DNA of 64,000 bases from Achatina immaculata (lineage: Eukaryota; Mollusca; Gastropoda; Stylommatophora; Achatinidae): the NCBI GenBank assembly GCA_009760885.1, contig CM019716.1, forward strand, positions 14,839,702-14,903,701, in the 5' to 3' direction. Positions 1 through 9,000 of the stretch are shown in pieces; the first letter of the stretch is position 1; every line of letters starts with the position of its first letter. A program made the position numbers and the translations under genes. The notes beneath the pieces are model-generated. The model made no database searches. It was not told where the DNA came from and saw only the letters and a list, made by a program, of their open reading frames with translations.

Positions 1-660
1 CGTTGAAGTCCCCCATAGCAGTTAGGATGTCGTGTTTAGGGACTTTGTTAATGATTTGTTGTAATTGGTGATAGAAATCGTCTTTCACCTCATCATCTGC
101 ATCGTTCGTGGGTGCATAACACTGTATTATTGTCATTCTTCCGGGTCTTAGGATGTATCGTGCTTTTATTATACGACTGTTCACTGGTTCACCTCTTTGC
201 TGATATTTGACATAATTATACCTACCCCTTCTTGATGTTTACCGTCGTCTCTGCCTGAATGTAGTACTTACAGTTTTCCGCCGATCTTTTACCTGCTTCT
301 GGCCATCATATTTCACTGATGCCCAGTACGTCTAAGTGGTATCTCTCCATTTCTTTGATGACCTGAGTAGTTTTTGTTGGTGCTGCCATCGTTCTTACAT
401 TCCAGAATCCAATCTTTGTCACGTGTTTGGGGCCGACGAATGAGCTCTTTGGAGTTGGCATCCCTGATGCTCGGTTGGTTTCTGTGCGAGTTTCCATAAC
501 GATATCTTTTTTTCCCGTCTGGAGTTGCCTCTAGATAGGTCCCAGGATAAGGTTGTTAGCCTTATGCCCAACTCCCGGTACAGGATATGTGACAAATCAA
601 GCAGAATTCCGCTGATTTCTGCATGCCGGCGGGAGCGTTTAAAAAAAAAAGTCCGCCATC
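1..660 (-). mobile_element. 5' part of a LINE: endonuclease region and putative 5'UTR
   Basis: Reading on the minus strand, 497-306 encodes the start of an AP-type endonuclease, with the segments IGFWNVRTM and LDVLGISE. After a stop the homology continues to the window edge with CYAPTNDADDE and a final MGDFN motif. These are the usual motif blocks of the LINE-encoded endonuclease that nicks the target for target-primed reverse transcription. Stop codons interrupt the frame, so this copy is not functional as read. Positions 498-660 would be its 5'UTR. The reverse transcriptase part lies outside the window. It differs in sequence from families A and B below. The clade is uncertain. Confidence 0.75.
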
Positions 661-662
661 TT
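651..662 (-). promoter_or_regulatory. YY1-like motif AAGATGGCGGAC at the possible LINE 5' end
   Basis: The 12-mer AAGATGGCGGAC reads on the minus strand just upstream of the LINE coding start at 497. The same 12-mer occurs on the plus strand at 8601-8612. AAGATGGCGG is the consensus core of a YY1 site, and human L1 carries such a site at its 5' end. A role here is inference. Confidence 0.35.
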
Positions 663-984
663 GCACGTCACACCGTACTAAATAAGTGTGATCCAGGAAG
701 CTAGCAACTGTTTATTACACAAGCTGAACAAACAACACTGGTCATCAGAGACATTAGCGGCGACACACACAATACATAAAACAGTTACATTCAGCAAAAG
801 GAACACTCAAATCAACACAGCGCTGGAAATTACCCATCATTCCCCAACTATAGAGTCCAAATTAATTAACTCATATTGTAAAAAGGTTCTACCATCTAAC
901 TAATCACTAAAATAATATGATCTCATATTGGTCAATTAACCATCATAGATATATTCTGTATTGCTTACGTAACTTTCATGGAGA
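663..984. other. Unassigned AT-rich sequence left of the Penelope insertion
   Basis: I see no convincing coding region, repeat or RNA gene. The short plus-strand open frame at 688-903 has no recognisable motif. Confidence 0.5.
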
Positions 985-1000
985 TATTATGTTTATTATG
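985..1000. repeat. Left target-site duplication of the Penelope-like element
   Basis: TATTATGTTTATTATG at 985-1000 is repeated exactly at 3020-3035. The inverted element copy starts immediately after it. Confidence 0.8.
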
Positions 1001-1752
1001 TATAAAACAGGAAAAAGTAGGAGCAGCTTTATTACTTAGCGATTACAAAGTTGTGACGTTTCGGCGTGAACCTTAATCATACAAAAATATTCAGGACGAA
1101 GAAGTAGAGAGAGGAAATAAAGTATGGATCCACATGAATGCTATTTAAAAAATAATAAAAATAATAATAATAAAAAAATTTTTTTTCTAAAGAGTACTTA
1201 GCTGTAAATTGTAAGATATGGCTTGTCCGGCGGTTTGTGTCAGGAATGGATTTAGTAGAACGTGGAGACTTTAAATAGAGACCTGTGACATGTGGTCGGT
1301 GGGTTGTAACTGGGGGTGGTGGATGGGGAACCGGGGAAGGCAGAGAGAGTGTGTGATGCAATATTGAGCTAGCTAGGAGAAGTTGAAACAGATGATTGAG
1401 GAAGAGGGGTTGCAGAGTGATGCTGTGAGGACGTTTGAAAAGTAAGAAGGGGTGGACTTTGTGGAGAGGTACTGTAATGATTGAAGAGAGTGTTACGTGT
1501 AACTAAACAGCGAGTTTAACCCATGTGGTTCCAGCGTCCCATAATTTTGAATGCAGCGGTTCTCAAGTGCCAGGCGGCTTGTGTCATCTGCGTGACATTG
1601 TTTGATGGCTGTAACCGGAAAGTCAGATTTGCCTCTGTGGTTGGGGCCATTGAAATGATTTGGGACTGGTTTCGAAGCATGCTGGGTGATGTCGTACAGA
1701 TGTTTTTGCATGCGGTCCCCTAATCTGAGGCCAGTCTCACCAATATATGTTA
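1001..1752 (-). repeat. Inverted arm of the Penelope-like element
   Basis: This arm is the reverse complement of about 2207-2960, starting in the GIY-YIG coding region and running through the 3' untranslated region. The spacer between the arms is about 450 bases and holds the truncated RT. Confidence 0.85.
1053..1079 (-). ncRNA. Degenerate hammerhead-ribozyme-like motif (inverted copy)
   Basis: On the minus strand the order is GATTAA, a small hairpin GGT-TCAC-GCC, then GAAACGTC. The hairpin plus GAAAC-GUC resembles stem II, core and cleavage triplet of the hammerheads reported from Penelope-like elements. The strand upstream of the hairpin is not the canonical CUGAUGA, so activity is doubtful. 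Confidence 0.3.
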
Positions 1753-1970
1753 ATATATATTTTCGACTTCAACAGCGAATACTTCGAGCAAATCAGTGGT
1801 GTTGCCATGGGAACGAAAATGGGTCCCAGTTATGCTTGTCTATTTATGGGCTTTCTGGAAGTCAAATTATGGGAAACCTACACTGGCAGACTTCCAGAAT
1901 TCTATAAAAGGTACATCGATGATGGCATCGGAATCACAAGTATGCCACAGGAAGACTCTCTGATCCACCC
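1747..1970 (+). pseudogene. Penelope-like reverse transcriptase fragment
   Basis: The open frame carries a compact RT core: an FDFNSEYFEQ stretch, GVAMGTKMGPSY and FYKRYIDDGIGI. YIDD is the catalytic aspartate motif and is intact. The N-terminal half of the RT is absent because the inverted arm joins here, and the thumb region after YIDD is deleted. The coding continues in another frame in the next entry. Confidence 0.8.
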
Positions 1971-1973
1971 CTA

Positions 1974-2465
1974 TTGGCATACAAACGTGAGCCAAACCTT
2001 AAGGACATCCTCGTCCACAGCCACCTAAAGCAGAGCCTTACGTATGTTGGCACCAGAAAATGTAACTGCCCCCGCTGCGTTACCTGCCCTGTAGTCTGGG
2101 AAACGAAAACAATCACCTTTCCCAAAACTATCCTCACCCTTCATGAGGGATTCACATGCGAGTCCCGTAATGTGATATATGTCATCGTTTGCAAAAGATG
2201 CAGGATAACATATATTGGTGAGACTGGCCTCAGATTAGGGGACCGCATGCAAAAACATCTGTACGACATCACCCAGCATGCTTCGAAACCAGTCCCAAAT
2301 CATTTCAATGGCCCCAACCACAGAGGCAAATCTGACTTTCCGGTTACAGCCATCAAACAATGTCACGCAGATGACACAAGCCGCCTGGCACTTGAGAACC
2401 GCTGCATTCAAAATTATGGGACGCTGGAACCACATGGGTTAAACTCGCTGTTTAGTTACACGTAA
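1974..2465 (+). pseudogene. Penelope-like GIY-YIG endonuclease domain (C-terminal part of polyprotein)
   Basis: This is a 163-codon frame. Residues about 35-50 have a paired-cysteine motif (CNCPRCVTC). The GIY-YIG equivalent follows as VIYVIVCKRC then ITYIGETG, with downstream R, H and N residues typical of the fold (LGDRMQKH, NHFNGPNH). This endonuclease nicks the target DNA for reverse transcription in Penelope-like elements. The frame ends at the normal-looking C-terminus GLNSLFSYT. A second, inverted copy of the last 72 residues lies at 1493-1711 on the minus strand, and a degraded relative lies at about 15240-15610 on the minus strand. Confidence 0.8.
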
Positions 2466-2960
2466 CACTCTCTTCAATCATTACAGTACCTCTCCACAAA
2501 GTCCACCCCTTCTTACTTTTCAAACGTCCTCACAGCATCACTCTGCAACCCCTCTTCCTCAATCATCTGTTTCAACTTCTCCTAGCTAGCTCAATATTGC
2601 ATCACACACTCTCTCTGCCTTCCCCGGTTCCCCATCCACCACCCCCAGTTACAACCCACCGACCACATGTCACAGGTCTCTATTTAAAGTCTCCACGTTC
2701 TACTAAATCCATTCCTGACACACACCGCCGGACAAGCCACATCTTACAATTTACAGCTAAGTACTCTTTAGAAAAAAATTTTTTTTATTATTATTTTTAT
2801 TTATTTTTTTAAAAATAGCATTCATGTGAATCCATACTTTATTTCCTCTCTCTACTTCTTCGACCTGTATGTTTTTGTATGATTAAGGCTCACGCCGAAA
2901 CGTCACAACTTTGTAATCGTTAAGTAATAAAGCTGCTCCTACTTTTTCCTGTTTTATACA
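2207..2960 (+). repeat. Right arm of the Penelope inverted repeat
   Basis: This is the plus-strand partner of 1001-1752. It includes the endonuclease end, the 3'UTR with A/T tracts at about 2775-2815, and the hammerhead-like segment. Confidence 0.85.
2881..2906 (+). ncRNA. Degenerate hammerhead-ribozyme-like motif (right copy)
   Basis: The order is GATTAA, hairpin GGC-TCAC-GCC, then GAAACGTC. Compared with the inverted copy, the hairpin closes with C-G instead of U-G, so pairing is kept in both copies. The CUGAUGA core is not intact. Confidence 0.3.
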
Positions 2961-3019
2961 TTCTAGTATCACAGCTTTACTGCAGTGCTTCGTGTATAGT
3001 TATATACTTATACACTAAT

Positions 3020-3035
3020 TATTATGTTTATTATG
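3020..3035. repeat. Right target-site duplication of the Penelope-like element
   Basis: This is an exact second copy of the 16-mer at 985-1000. Confidence 0.8.
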
Positions 3036-3629
3036 GTGCTTTCGCAACCTTCTTCCTCAGTCACAACATATTCATATCTAACCATCGAGACTATAACAAG
3101 TCTCCCTGATAACCGCAGGAACTTGGTGTAACATAAATATTAGAAGCACCAACACATACAATTATCATATCAAATTTGGGTTACAAAATTAGTCCTCACA
3201 AAAATATTACACTCATAAAACATCTACAACAGAACAATAACTCACATTATTGAGGGTGGCGCGGGAGCACAATGCAATATCACAAAACATATCACTACTA
3301 ACAACAAAACAAATCAAAACGTCGATGACAACACAATCACAAATTCCCGGCCGTACCTCACGAAAACGGAAAGAAGGCTAACTTATTTTCTCTCTCACTC
3401 ACTGGGCAATCACATGACCAATGGCAAGGCGCTCACCCTGACCCCTTCGGCCGGTCGGAACTTGCAACCTCACCATCCACACATAATTAATTTTAGAGAT
3501 TTTCGAGGAAACCACTATTTTTCAAGAGCACCTTACATTTTGGAGATCTTTCTGAAAATCTCATTTTTGTGCCTCCGTGATGATCTTTATATTTCTCAGT
3601 AAAAAATTAATTCACTAATTAATTAACTC
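3036..3629. other. Non-coding stretch with a possible old interspersed repeat
   Basis: I recognise no gene. The segment at about 3350-3490 (motifs like CCGTACCTCA and CCTTCGGCCGGTCGG) loosely resembles 25030-25200, suggesting an old dispersed repeat. Confidence 0.35.
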
Positions 3630-4013
3630 ATTCATTCATTCAATCATTCATCTGCAATTCCCTTGCCGAACTTTGTCTCCCTAACAGCTCTCCTGTAGGC
3701 CTCTCAGCTGTGAGCACGATGGCCTGCTGCTGATGCATCCATTTGCAGACTGTCAACGATGTCTTGCAGCCATCTTCGCCATGGTCTTCCTCTCTTTCCT
3801 TTTGCCCATTATGTACCCTTTCAAGACGGTCTTCTCTAGATTATCATGACGTTTAATGTGTCCAAAATTTTTAAGTTTTCTCTTTTTAATCCTCTTTACT
3901 AGCCAACCTTCTTCAATATTAAGTTCTTGTAGTGTGGATATATTTATTCTTTTTGTGTCCATGATATTTGAAGAACTCTTCTGTAGCATTTAACTTCAAA
4001 GGCATTTATGTGT
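3630..4013 (-). mobile_element. Family A LINE, 3' fragment
   Basis: On the minus strand this encodes the C-terminal tail of the family A protein ([27 protein letters not shown]) and ends in an (AATG)n tail at 3630-3660. It is 5'-truncated and frame-damaged. It lies upstream of gene 1 exon 2. Confidence 0.8.
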
Positions 4014-4234
4014 TAGTAGAAAATTGCGTTTGTAAATTTATTTTCTTCCCTGCTTTTGATATTTTAGAGATTGCAATTTTTAACACAAACACAGATCTCT
4101 GTAGCTTTCATTTAAAATGATAAATAAAGAATTTTGTTAGATTTAAATATGCGTAAAAATTAATTATAATCTACAGCAATTTAAACACAGCAACTTTATC
4201 ATTTAACATAGTGAAAGATGTATTGTGTTCACAG

Positions 4235-4336
4235 GTCTGCACTTGTCAACCTCCGAAAATGGAATGTAAAAATTTGCAAAATATGCCACAGCTGAGAAAT
4301 GAAAGTAACAGCACTGCTTCGACCGTGTATTTTACT
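4235..4336 (+). CDS. LRR gene 1, exon 2 (LRR N-terminal cap)
   Basis: This 34-codon phase-0 exon has an acceptor (TTCACAG) before it and a donor (GTAAGT) after it. It reads VCTCQPPKMECKNLQNMP and then a polar stretch rich in N and S. The C-x-C and later C, followed by NLQNMP, is the pattern of an LRR N-terminal cap. The equivalents in genes 2 and 3 (26579-26683 and 53513-53617) have the same phase and borders. The exon joins in frame to 5985. I did not find the signal-peptide exon of this gene; it may lie left of the window or in the transposon-filled interval before this exon. Confidence 0.75.
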
Positions 4337-4518
4337 GTAAGTTCACCAGAAAAATAATCACAAGTTTATGAAACGAGTAGTCATAAATGTGGGAGAAGAA
4401 AAATCATCAGTTTTTCCGAAGAATTATCATCGGGTTATTAGAACAATAATCATGTTCTACAATAATCATGTTCTACGATCGTCCTGTTGAAATAATAAAA
4501 TAAGTTTGCTAAAAAGGA

Positions 4519-4695
4519 TGTATTCATAAAGAACAGGAAGTATTTAAAAAAAACAGGAAGTACTCATAAAAAACAGGAAGTACTCATAAAAAACAGGAAG
4601 TAGTCATAAAGAACAGGAAGTACTCATAAAGAACAGGAAGTACTCATAAAGAACAGGAAGTGCTCTTAAGGAACAGGAAGTACTCATAAAGAACG
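4519..4695 (+). repeat. 20-bp minisatellite, about 8-9 copies
   Basis: The unit is GAACAGGAAGTACTCATAAA with small variants. It lies within gene 1 intron 2. Confidence 0.9.
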
Positions 4696-5202
4696 AAATG
4701 AATTTTTGATTATAACCACGGTCCTTTGAAATACATCAAATGCTTTGTGAAGTGAATGTAATACGTGCGATGTATACCTTACAGTCTCTTGCAGGAAGGA
4801 CAGAATGAGAAGTCAGTATGGATATCTTCAACAAACTAACAAAAAGAAAGGTGAAACAACTGTTGAAGTTCGTGTATGCTGGTTTTCAAATAAGCTCTTA
4901 TATTTGAATGTCTGAAAAGATGCTGCAACATCATCTTTCAGTTAATATTGTCAAAGTTGTTCTGACCCACGAACCATATCATTCTCACTGAAACCGTATT
5001 CTGTGAAAATAAGTTATCGACCGGTCTTTCCACTGCTTCCAGCGTCAGTACTTGCTTTACCCATAAGATCAGTCGTTCAGTAGCTGGTGGTAATGAACAC
5101 TACAGCTGCAATAACAGATTAATGATCGATCAGCTTATAAATCAATAAGTTTACTTACAATAGGCTCTGCGATCGTTCGAGTTTGTTTTTAAGCAAAAGA
5201 GG

Positions 5203-5637
5203 TAACTTCTGATGATTTGTTTCAGAGACACAACTTAGCAGGGTAAATTCTGATCATTTGATTCAGAGACGCAACTTATCAGGGTAAATGCTGATCATTT
5301 AATTCAGAGACACAACTTAGCGGACTAACTTCTGATGATTTGATTCCGAGACACAACTTAGCGTACTAACTTCTGATGATTTGATTCCGAGACACAACTT
5401 AGCGTACTAACTTCTGATGATTTGATTCCGAGACACAACTTAGCGTACTAACTTCTGATGATTTGATTCCGAGACACAACTTAGCGTACTAACTTCTGAT
5501 GATTTGATTCCGAGACACAACTTAGCGTACTAACTTCTGATGATTTGATTCCGAGACACAACTTAGCGTACTAACTTCTGATGATTTGATTCCGAGACAC
5601 AACTTAGCGTACTAACTTCTGATGATTTGATTCCGAG
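5203..5637 (+). repeat. 41-bp minisatellite, about 10 copies
   Basis: The unit begins ACTTCTGATGATTTGATTCC and continues with GAGACACAACTTAGCGTACTA. The right-hand copies are identical to each other while the first three diverge, so amplification ran toward the right. It lies in gene 1 intron 2. Confidence 0.9.
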
Positions 5638-5744
5638 AGTGCGTAAATTACCACTTTTATAATTTCACACAAAATGACTACTCGTTTTAACAACAAATAT
5701 TACAGTCTTGATGGGGTTCCTCTGGTCCAAAAATATATAGCAAA

Positions 5745-5761
5745 CAGATAGACAGACAGAC

Positions 5762-5818
<57 letters not shown>

Positions 5819-5823
5819 GTTAG

Positions 5824-5914
<91 letters not shown>

Positions 5915-5915
5915 T
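5745..5915 (+). repeat. (GACA)n/(GATA)n microsatellite
   Basis: Tetranucleotide tracts GACA then GATA lie about 70 bases before gene 1 exon 3. Confidence 0.95.
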
Positions 5916-5984
5916 AGTTATCTGGGAGTCTAGTTTCCTAAACTGATTTAGTGAGATGAATCTTTGTTTTCTTTTTCTTCTAAG

Positions 5985-7064
5985 GGCGGAAACATAACTG
6001 ACCTACCTGGCAACAGTTTACCTGCTGGTATGGGAGTCATCCAGTTCACAGGTCACCCCCTCACTAATATCTCGGATGATGCATTCCAAGCCTCGGCGAA
6101 CACTCTGGGAATTCTCAGATTCAGAAATGCAGCGTTTAGAAAACTACCGGCGGCACTGCTTCAGTTAAACAGTCTCATTCTTCTAGAGATATCTGATACT
6201 TACATCGAGAGCTGGGACGTAGACATAGTGAAGCATATTTCAAACAAGCTTGAGAGACTTTTTTTACTGGACGTTGGTTTGCTCTCATGGCCAAGCTGGT
6301 TTTCATTCTTTCACGCTCTAAAGTCAGTAGACCTATCCCGGAACCAGTTAATATCTGATGCGCAAGACGTTTTGAGCTTATTGGAAGATACGTTAACAAA
6401 TCTTTATCTGGACAGGACCGGCATGACGCAGTTACCGTTTACAGCTGAACTATCTAGACTTGGCATTTTATATCTTGCGTATAACCAGATACAACAGATA
6501 ACATCTGACAGATTGTCGATCAGCATTAAACGTCTTAATCTGCAGTATAATCGTATAACGGAAATAAGAAACACAAGTTTTCCATACAATTCTTCTATAA
6601 CAGAACTAATTCTATATGGAAATCCCATTAGCATAATCTCGGATTCGGCATTTATGCCACTTTCAAAAATCCGTGATCTTTATCTTTCTTTCACAATGCT
6701 GAATGAATTTCCTCTGTCTGTAACATCGATTACTACTCTCACTTCTTTACAGATAAGAACATACCCACCCGTTTCTTGCCTCTGCGCCAAACAGCAAGAA
6801 CTGATCCAGTGGTTTCAGTCGTATAATGGGACTCTCAAAGTATATGGCGATTGCCTTGGATCTTCTTCTACCCTGGAAAACTATTTGACGGGTGTTTACT
6901 GCACAGCAGTTAAAACTACTACAGTTAAAAACATTACCCCTTCAAACGTTACCCGTTCAAACGGCACCCTTTCTCTTAAATTCTCTATGCGTTATGCGTA
7001 CCCATTCCTGTTTTTATTATTTACTTCTGTTTTTTCAGACCGTAACTGTTTCCTCAGACTGTAA
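5985..7064 (+). CDS. LRR gene 1, exon 3 (LRR domain, C-cap, hydrophobic tail)
   Basis: This 359-codon exon follows a TTCTTCTAAG acceptor. The frame is open upstream, but comparison with genes 2 and 3 places the exon start at GGC GGA AAC (GGNITDLP). It contains about nine LRRs (for example LERLFLLDVGLLSWPSWFSF and LGILYLAYNQIQQI), then a C-cap (PPVSCLCAKQQELIQWF to GDCLGSSS) and a hydrophobic end (YAYPFLFLLFTSVFS) resembling a GPI-anchor signal. There are several N-glycosylation sequons. It is probably an extracellular, membrane-tethered binding protein; the ligand is unknown. Oddly, the last residues and the stop codon lie inside a 19-bp minisatellite, so the original C-terminus may be lost. 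It is clearly more diverged from genes 2 and 3 than they are from each other. Confidence 0.85.
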   Translation, partial: GGNITDLPGNSLPAGMGVIQFTGHPLTNISDDAFQASANTLGILRFRNAAFRKLPAALLQLNSLILLEISDTYIESWDVDIVKHISNKLERLFLLDVGLLSWPSWFSFFHALKSVDLSRNQLISDAQDVLSLLEDTLTNLYLDRTGMTQLPFTAELSRLGILYLAYNQIQQITSDRLSISIKRLNLQYNRITEIRNTSFPYNSSITELILYGNPISIISDSAFMPLSKIRDLYLSFTMLNEFPLSVTSITTLTSLQIRTYPPVSCLCAKQQELIQWFQSYNGTLKVYGDCLGSSSTLENYLTGVYCTAVKTTTVKNITPSNVTRSNGTLSLKFSMRYAYPFLFLLFTSVFSDRNCFLRL

Positions 7065-7219
7065 CTGTTTTCTCAGACTGTAACTGTTTTCTCAGACTGT
7101 AACTGTTTCCTCAGACTGTAACTGTTTCCTCAGACTGTAACTGTTTCCTGAGACTGTAATTGTTTCCTCAGACTGTAACTGTTTCCTCAGACTGTAACTG
7201 TTTTCTCAGACTGTAACTG
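7036..7219 (+). repeat. 19-bp minisatellite overlapping the end of gene 1
   Basis: About ten copies of CAGACTGTAACTGTTTCCT are present. The first copy and a half are translated, and the second supplies the TAA stop at 7062-7064. Confidence 0.9.
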
Positions 7220-7350
7220 AATAATGTTAAATGAAGATTATTTTTTTTTGGTTAAATTCTTTGTCATTTGTTTCTTTTTTAATCGAGCAGTTTACGAAAA
7301 GTTAACTGTAGAATTCACGAAAATACAATTTTGAACTACTATGTGAACAT

Positions 7351-7725
7351 ATACAAATGCCTTTGAATGTAAATGCTACAGAAGAGTTCTTCAAATATCA
7401 TGGACACAAAAAAAAAAAGAAATAAATATATCCATACTACAGGTATTTAATATTGAAGAAGGTTGGCTAGTAAAGAGGATTGAACTTAAATATTTTGGAC
7501 ACATTAAACGTCATGATAATCTAGAGAAGACCGTCCTAGAAAGGTACATAATGGGCAAAAAGAACGAGAGGAAGACCAAGGCAAAGATGGCTGCAAGACA
7601 TCGTTGATGATCTGCAAGTGGATGCATCAGCAGCAGACCATCTTGCTCATAATCAAGATACCTACAGGAGAGCTGTTAGGGAGGCAAAGTTTCGCAAGGG
7701 ACATGCAAATGAATGAATGAATGAT
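7351..7725 (+). mobile_element. Family A LINE, 3' fragment with 9-bp target duplication
   Basis: The fragment matches the last about 370 bases of family A and ends in (AATG)n. TGTGAACAT at 7342-7350 is repeated at 7726-7734. The reading frame is broken by small indels. Confidence 0.85.
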
Positions 7726-7931
7726 TGTGAACATTTATTCTCGTTCGTCCGGTAACAGTCTAACAAACCAGTTAAAAATATATCTTTCTGTGTTTTTTTT
7801 AAATGCAACAGTGATATCAATTGCGGTGAAGTGAAGTGAAGTGAAGTTCTGACTACTGCATGATTCAAATATTCCGCATTTCATAAGAGCAAACAGATCT
7901 AATCTTAGATGTTACTATTTTATATCGGAAA

Positions 7932-8054
7932 TGTCAGCTTCCATCTATGATGTCAATTTACAGTTGTGATGTCAGCTTACGGCTATGATGTCAGCTTACA
8001 GTTATGATGTCAGCTTACGGTTATGATGTCAGCTTACAGTTATGATGTCAGCTG
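7932..8054 (+). repeat. 19-bp minisatellite, about 6 copies
   Basis: The unit is TCAGCTTACAGTTATGATG. Just left of it, at about 7826-7847, is a short GAAGT repeat. Confidence 0.85.
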
Positions 8055-8589
8055 AGAGTGAGAGTTGAAAATAAACTCAGTCTCTGTGCCACGAGCCGCC
8101 AGCTATATGACAGATGTGTTTTATTCTTTCTTTACAAACAAAATAAAATCCCCACATCAATCAAATAACTTCTCTCTTTCCGTCTTTTCCTGAATTCAAC
8201 CTAAAATTTTGTTACGTCACAAACGACACTCTCTTCCTTCAGTCATTGAAACAAAATGAACATTTAAAAAATCCCCATGGAAAACAATGTTTTAAAAATG
8301 CCAGCTTTAGCATTACAATCTGCAGAACCGGATTAAATGTATGGAAATTAAGAAATGTATCTGAAAATACAAGAAAAGATAAAAGACATACATTTTTATA
8401 TGTCCTTGTGTCAGTGACATAAAATTTATGAGTTATTCTTTATTTGTTTACTTTTCTTTCTGAAAGTCTAGACATGCAGATAAATACTGACACGATTATT
8501 GTGTTTATGCTATTTAATCAAACTACAAATACATTTTAAAAAGTAATAAAGAATTATGTTGTGAAATGAGATATTTCACTTTTACACAG
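8055..8589. other. Unassigned AT-rich sequence
   Basis: I see no supported gene, RNA or repeat in this stretch. Confidence 0.5.
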
Positions 8590-8991
8590 TCTTCCGGTCT
8601 AAGATGGCGGACAGTGCAATCGGCGTCTGTGCCTTCTGTCCGAGTGCGTGAACGATTGTGCTTATTTTCGTCACGGACTGGGGGTCCCCCGGGAAACTGA
8701 CGTGGATTACCCCATGTCCAGCAATCCTGTGAGTGATTCCTTCGATTTTTCATGCAAGCAGCGGGATCCTTTCTCCGGTAGGTGCTCGGGCAGGGACGCC
8801 TTGGTACGTTCTGCCATTATCGATAACACGAGGTCAGCCAGGCTGCCGAAGACGGAGCTTGTTAACCTACAAATGGCTCAGTTCGGAAAAACCAGGACAC
8901 TTACGCAACAACGAGAAACGGTCACAATGTATTCTGAAGAAGTCATTATATGACAAAATGCTCACCTAGGATCTTCTGATTTGTGCGTGTG
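8590..8991 (+). other. GC-richer segment of unknown nature, possible retroelement 5' end
   Basis: It starts near AAGATGGCGGAC (8601-8612) and is visibly richer in GC and CpG than its flanks. A 101-codon frame (8648-8953) is open, with no motif I recognise. It could be a 5'UTR of an unidentified retroelement or a first exon. Confidence 0.3.
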
Positions 8992-9000
8992 TGTTATCGT

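Larger units (their letters stand above)
1001..3019 (+). mobile_element. Penelope-like retroelement with inverted terminal copy
   Basis: The plus-strand body encodes a Penelope-type reverse transcriptase core (GVAMGTKMGPSY, then YIDD) followed by a GIY-YIG endonuclease. The first 750 bases (1001-1752) are an inverted copy of the last part of the element (about 2207-2960), differing at only a few positions by eye. Exact 16-base duplications flank the whole insertion. An inverted partial copy joined to the 5' side is a known arrangement in Penelope-like elements. The RT is internally deleted, and the frame changes between YIDD and the endonuclease part, so this copy is dead. Confidence 0.85.
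4337..5984 (+). other. Gene 1 intron 2, filled with minisatellites
   Basis: The intron starts GTAAGT and ends TTCTTCTAAG. It contains the 20-bp array, the 41-bp array and the GACA/GATA tract listed separately. Confidence 0.7.

Noticed and set aside
1523..1907. Short plus-strand frames in the Penelope inverted arm
   Set aside because: They are antisense to the inverted GIY-YIG coding region or cross the inversion junction.
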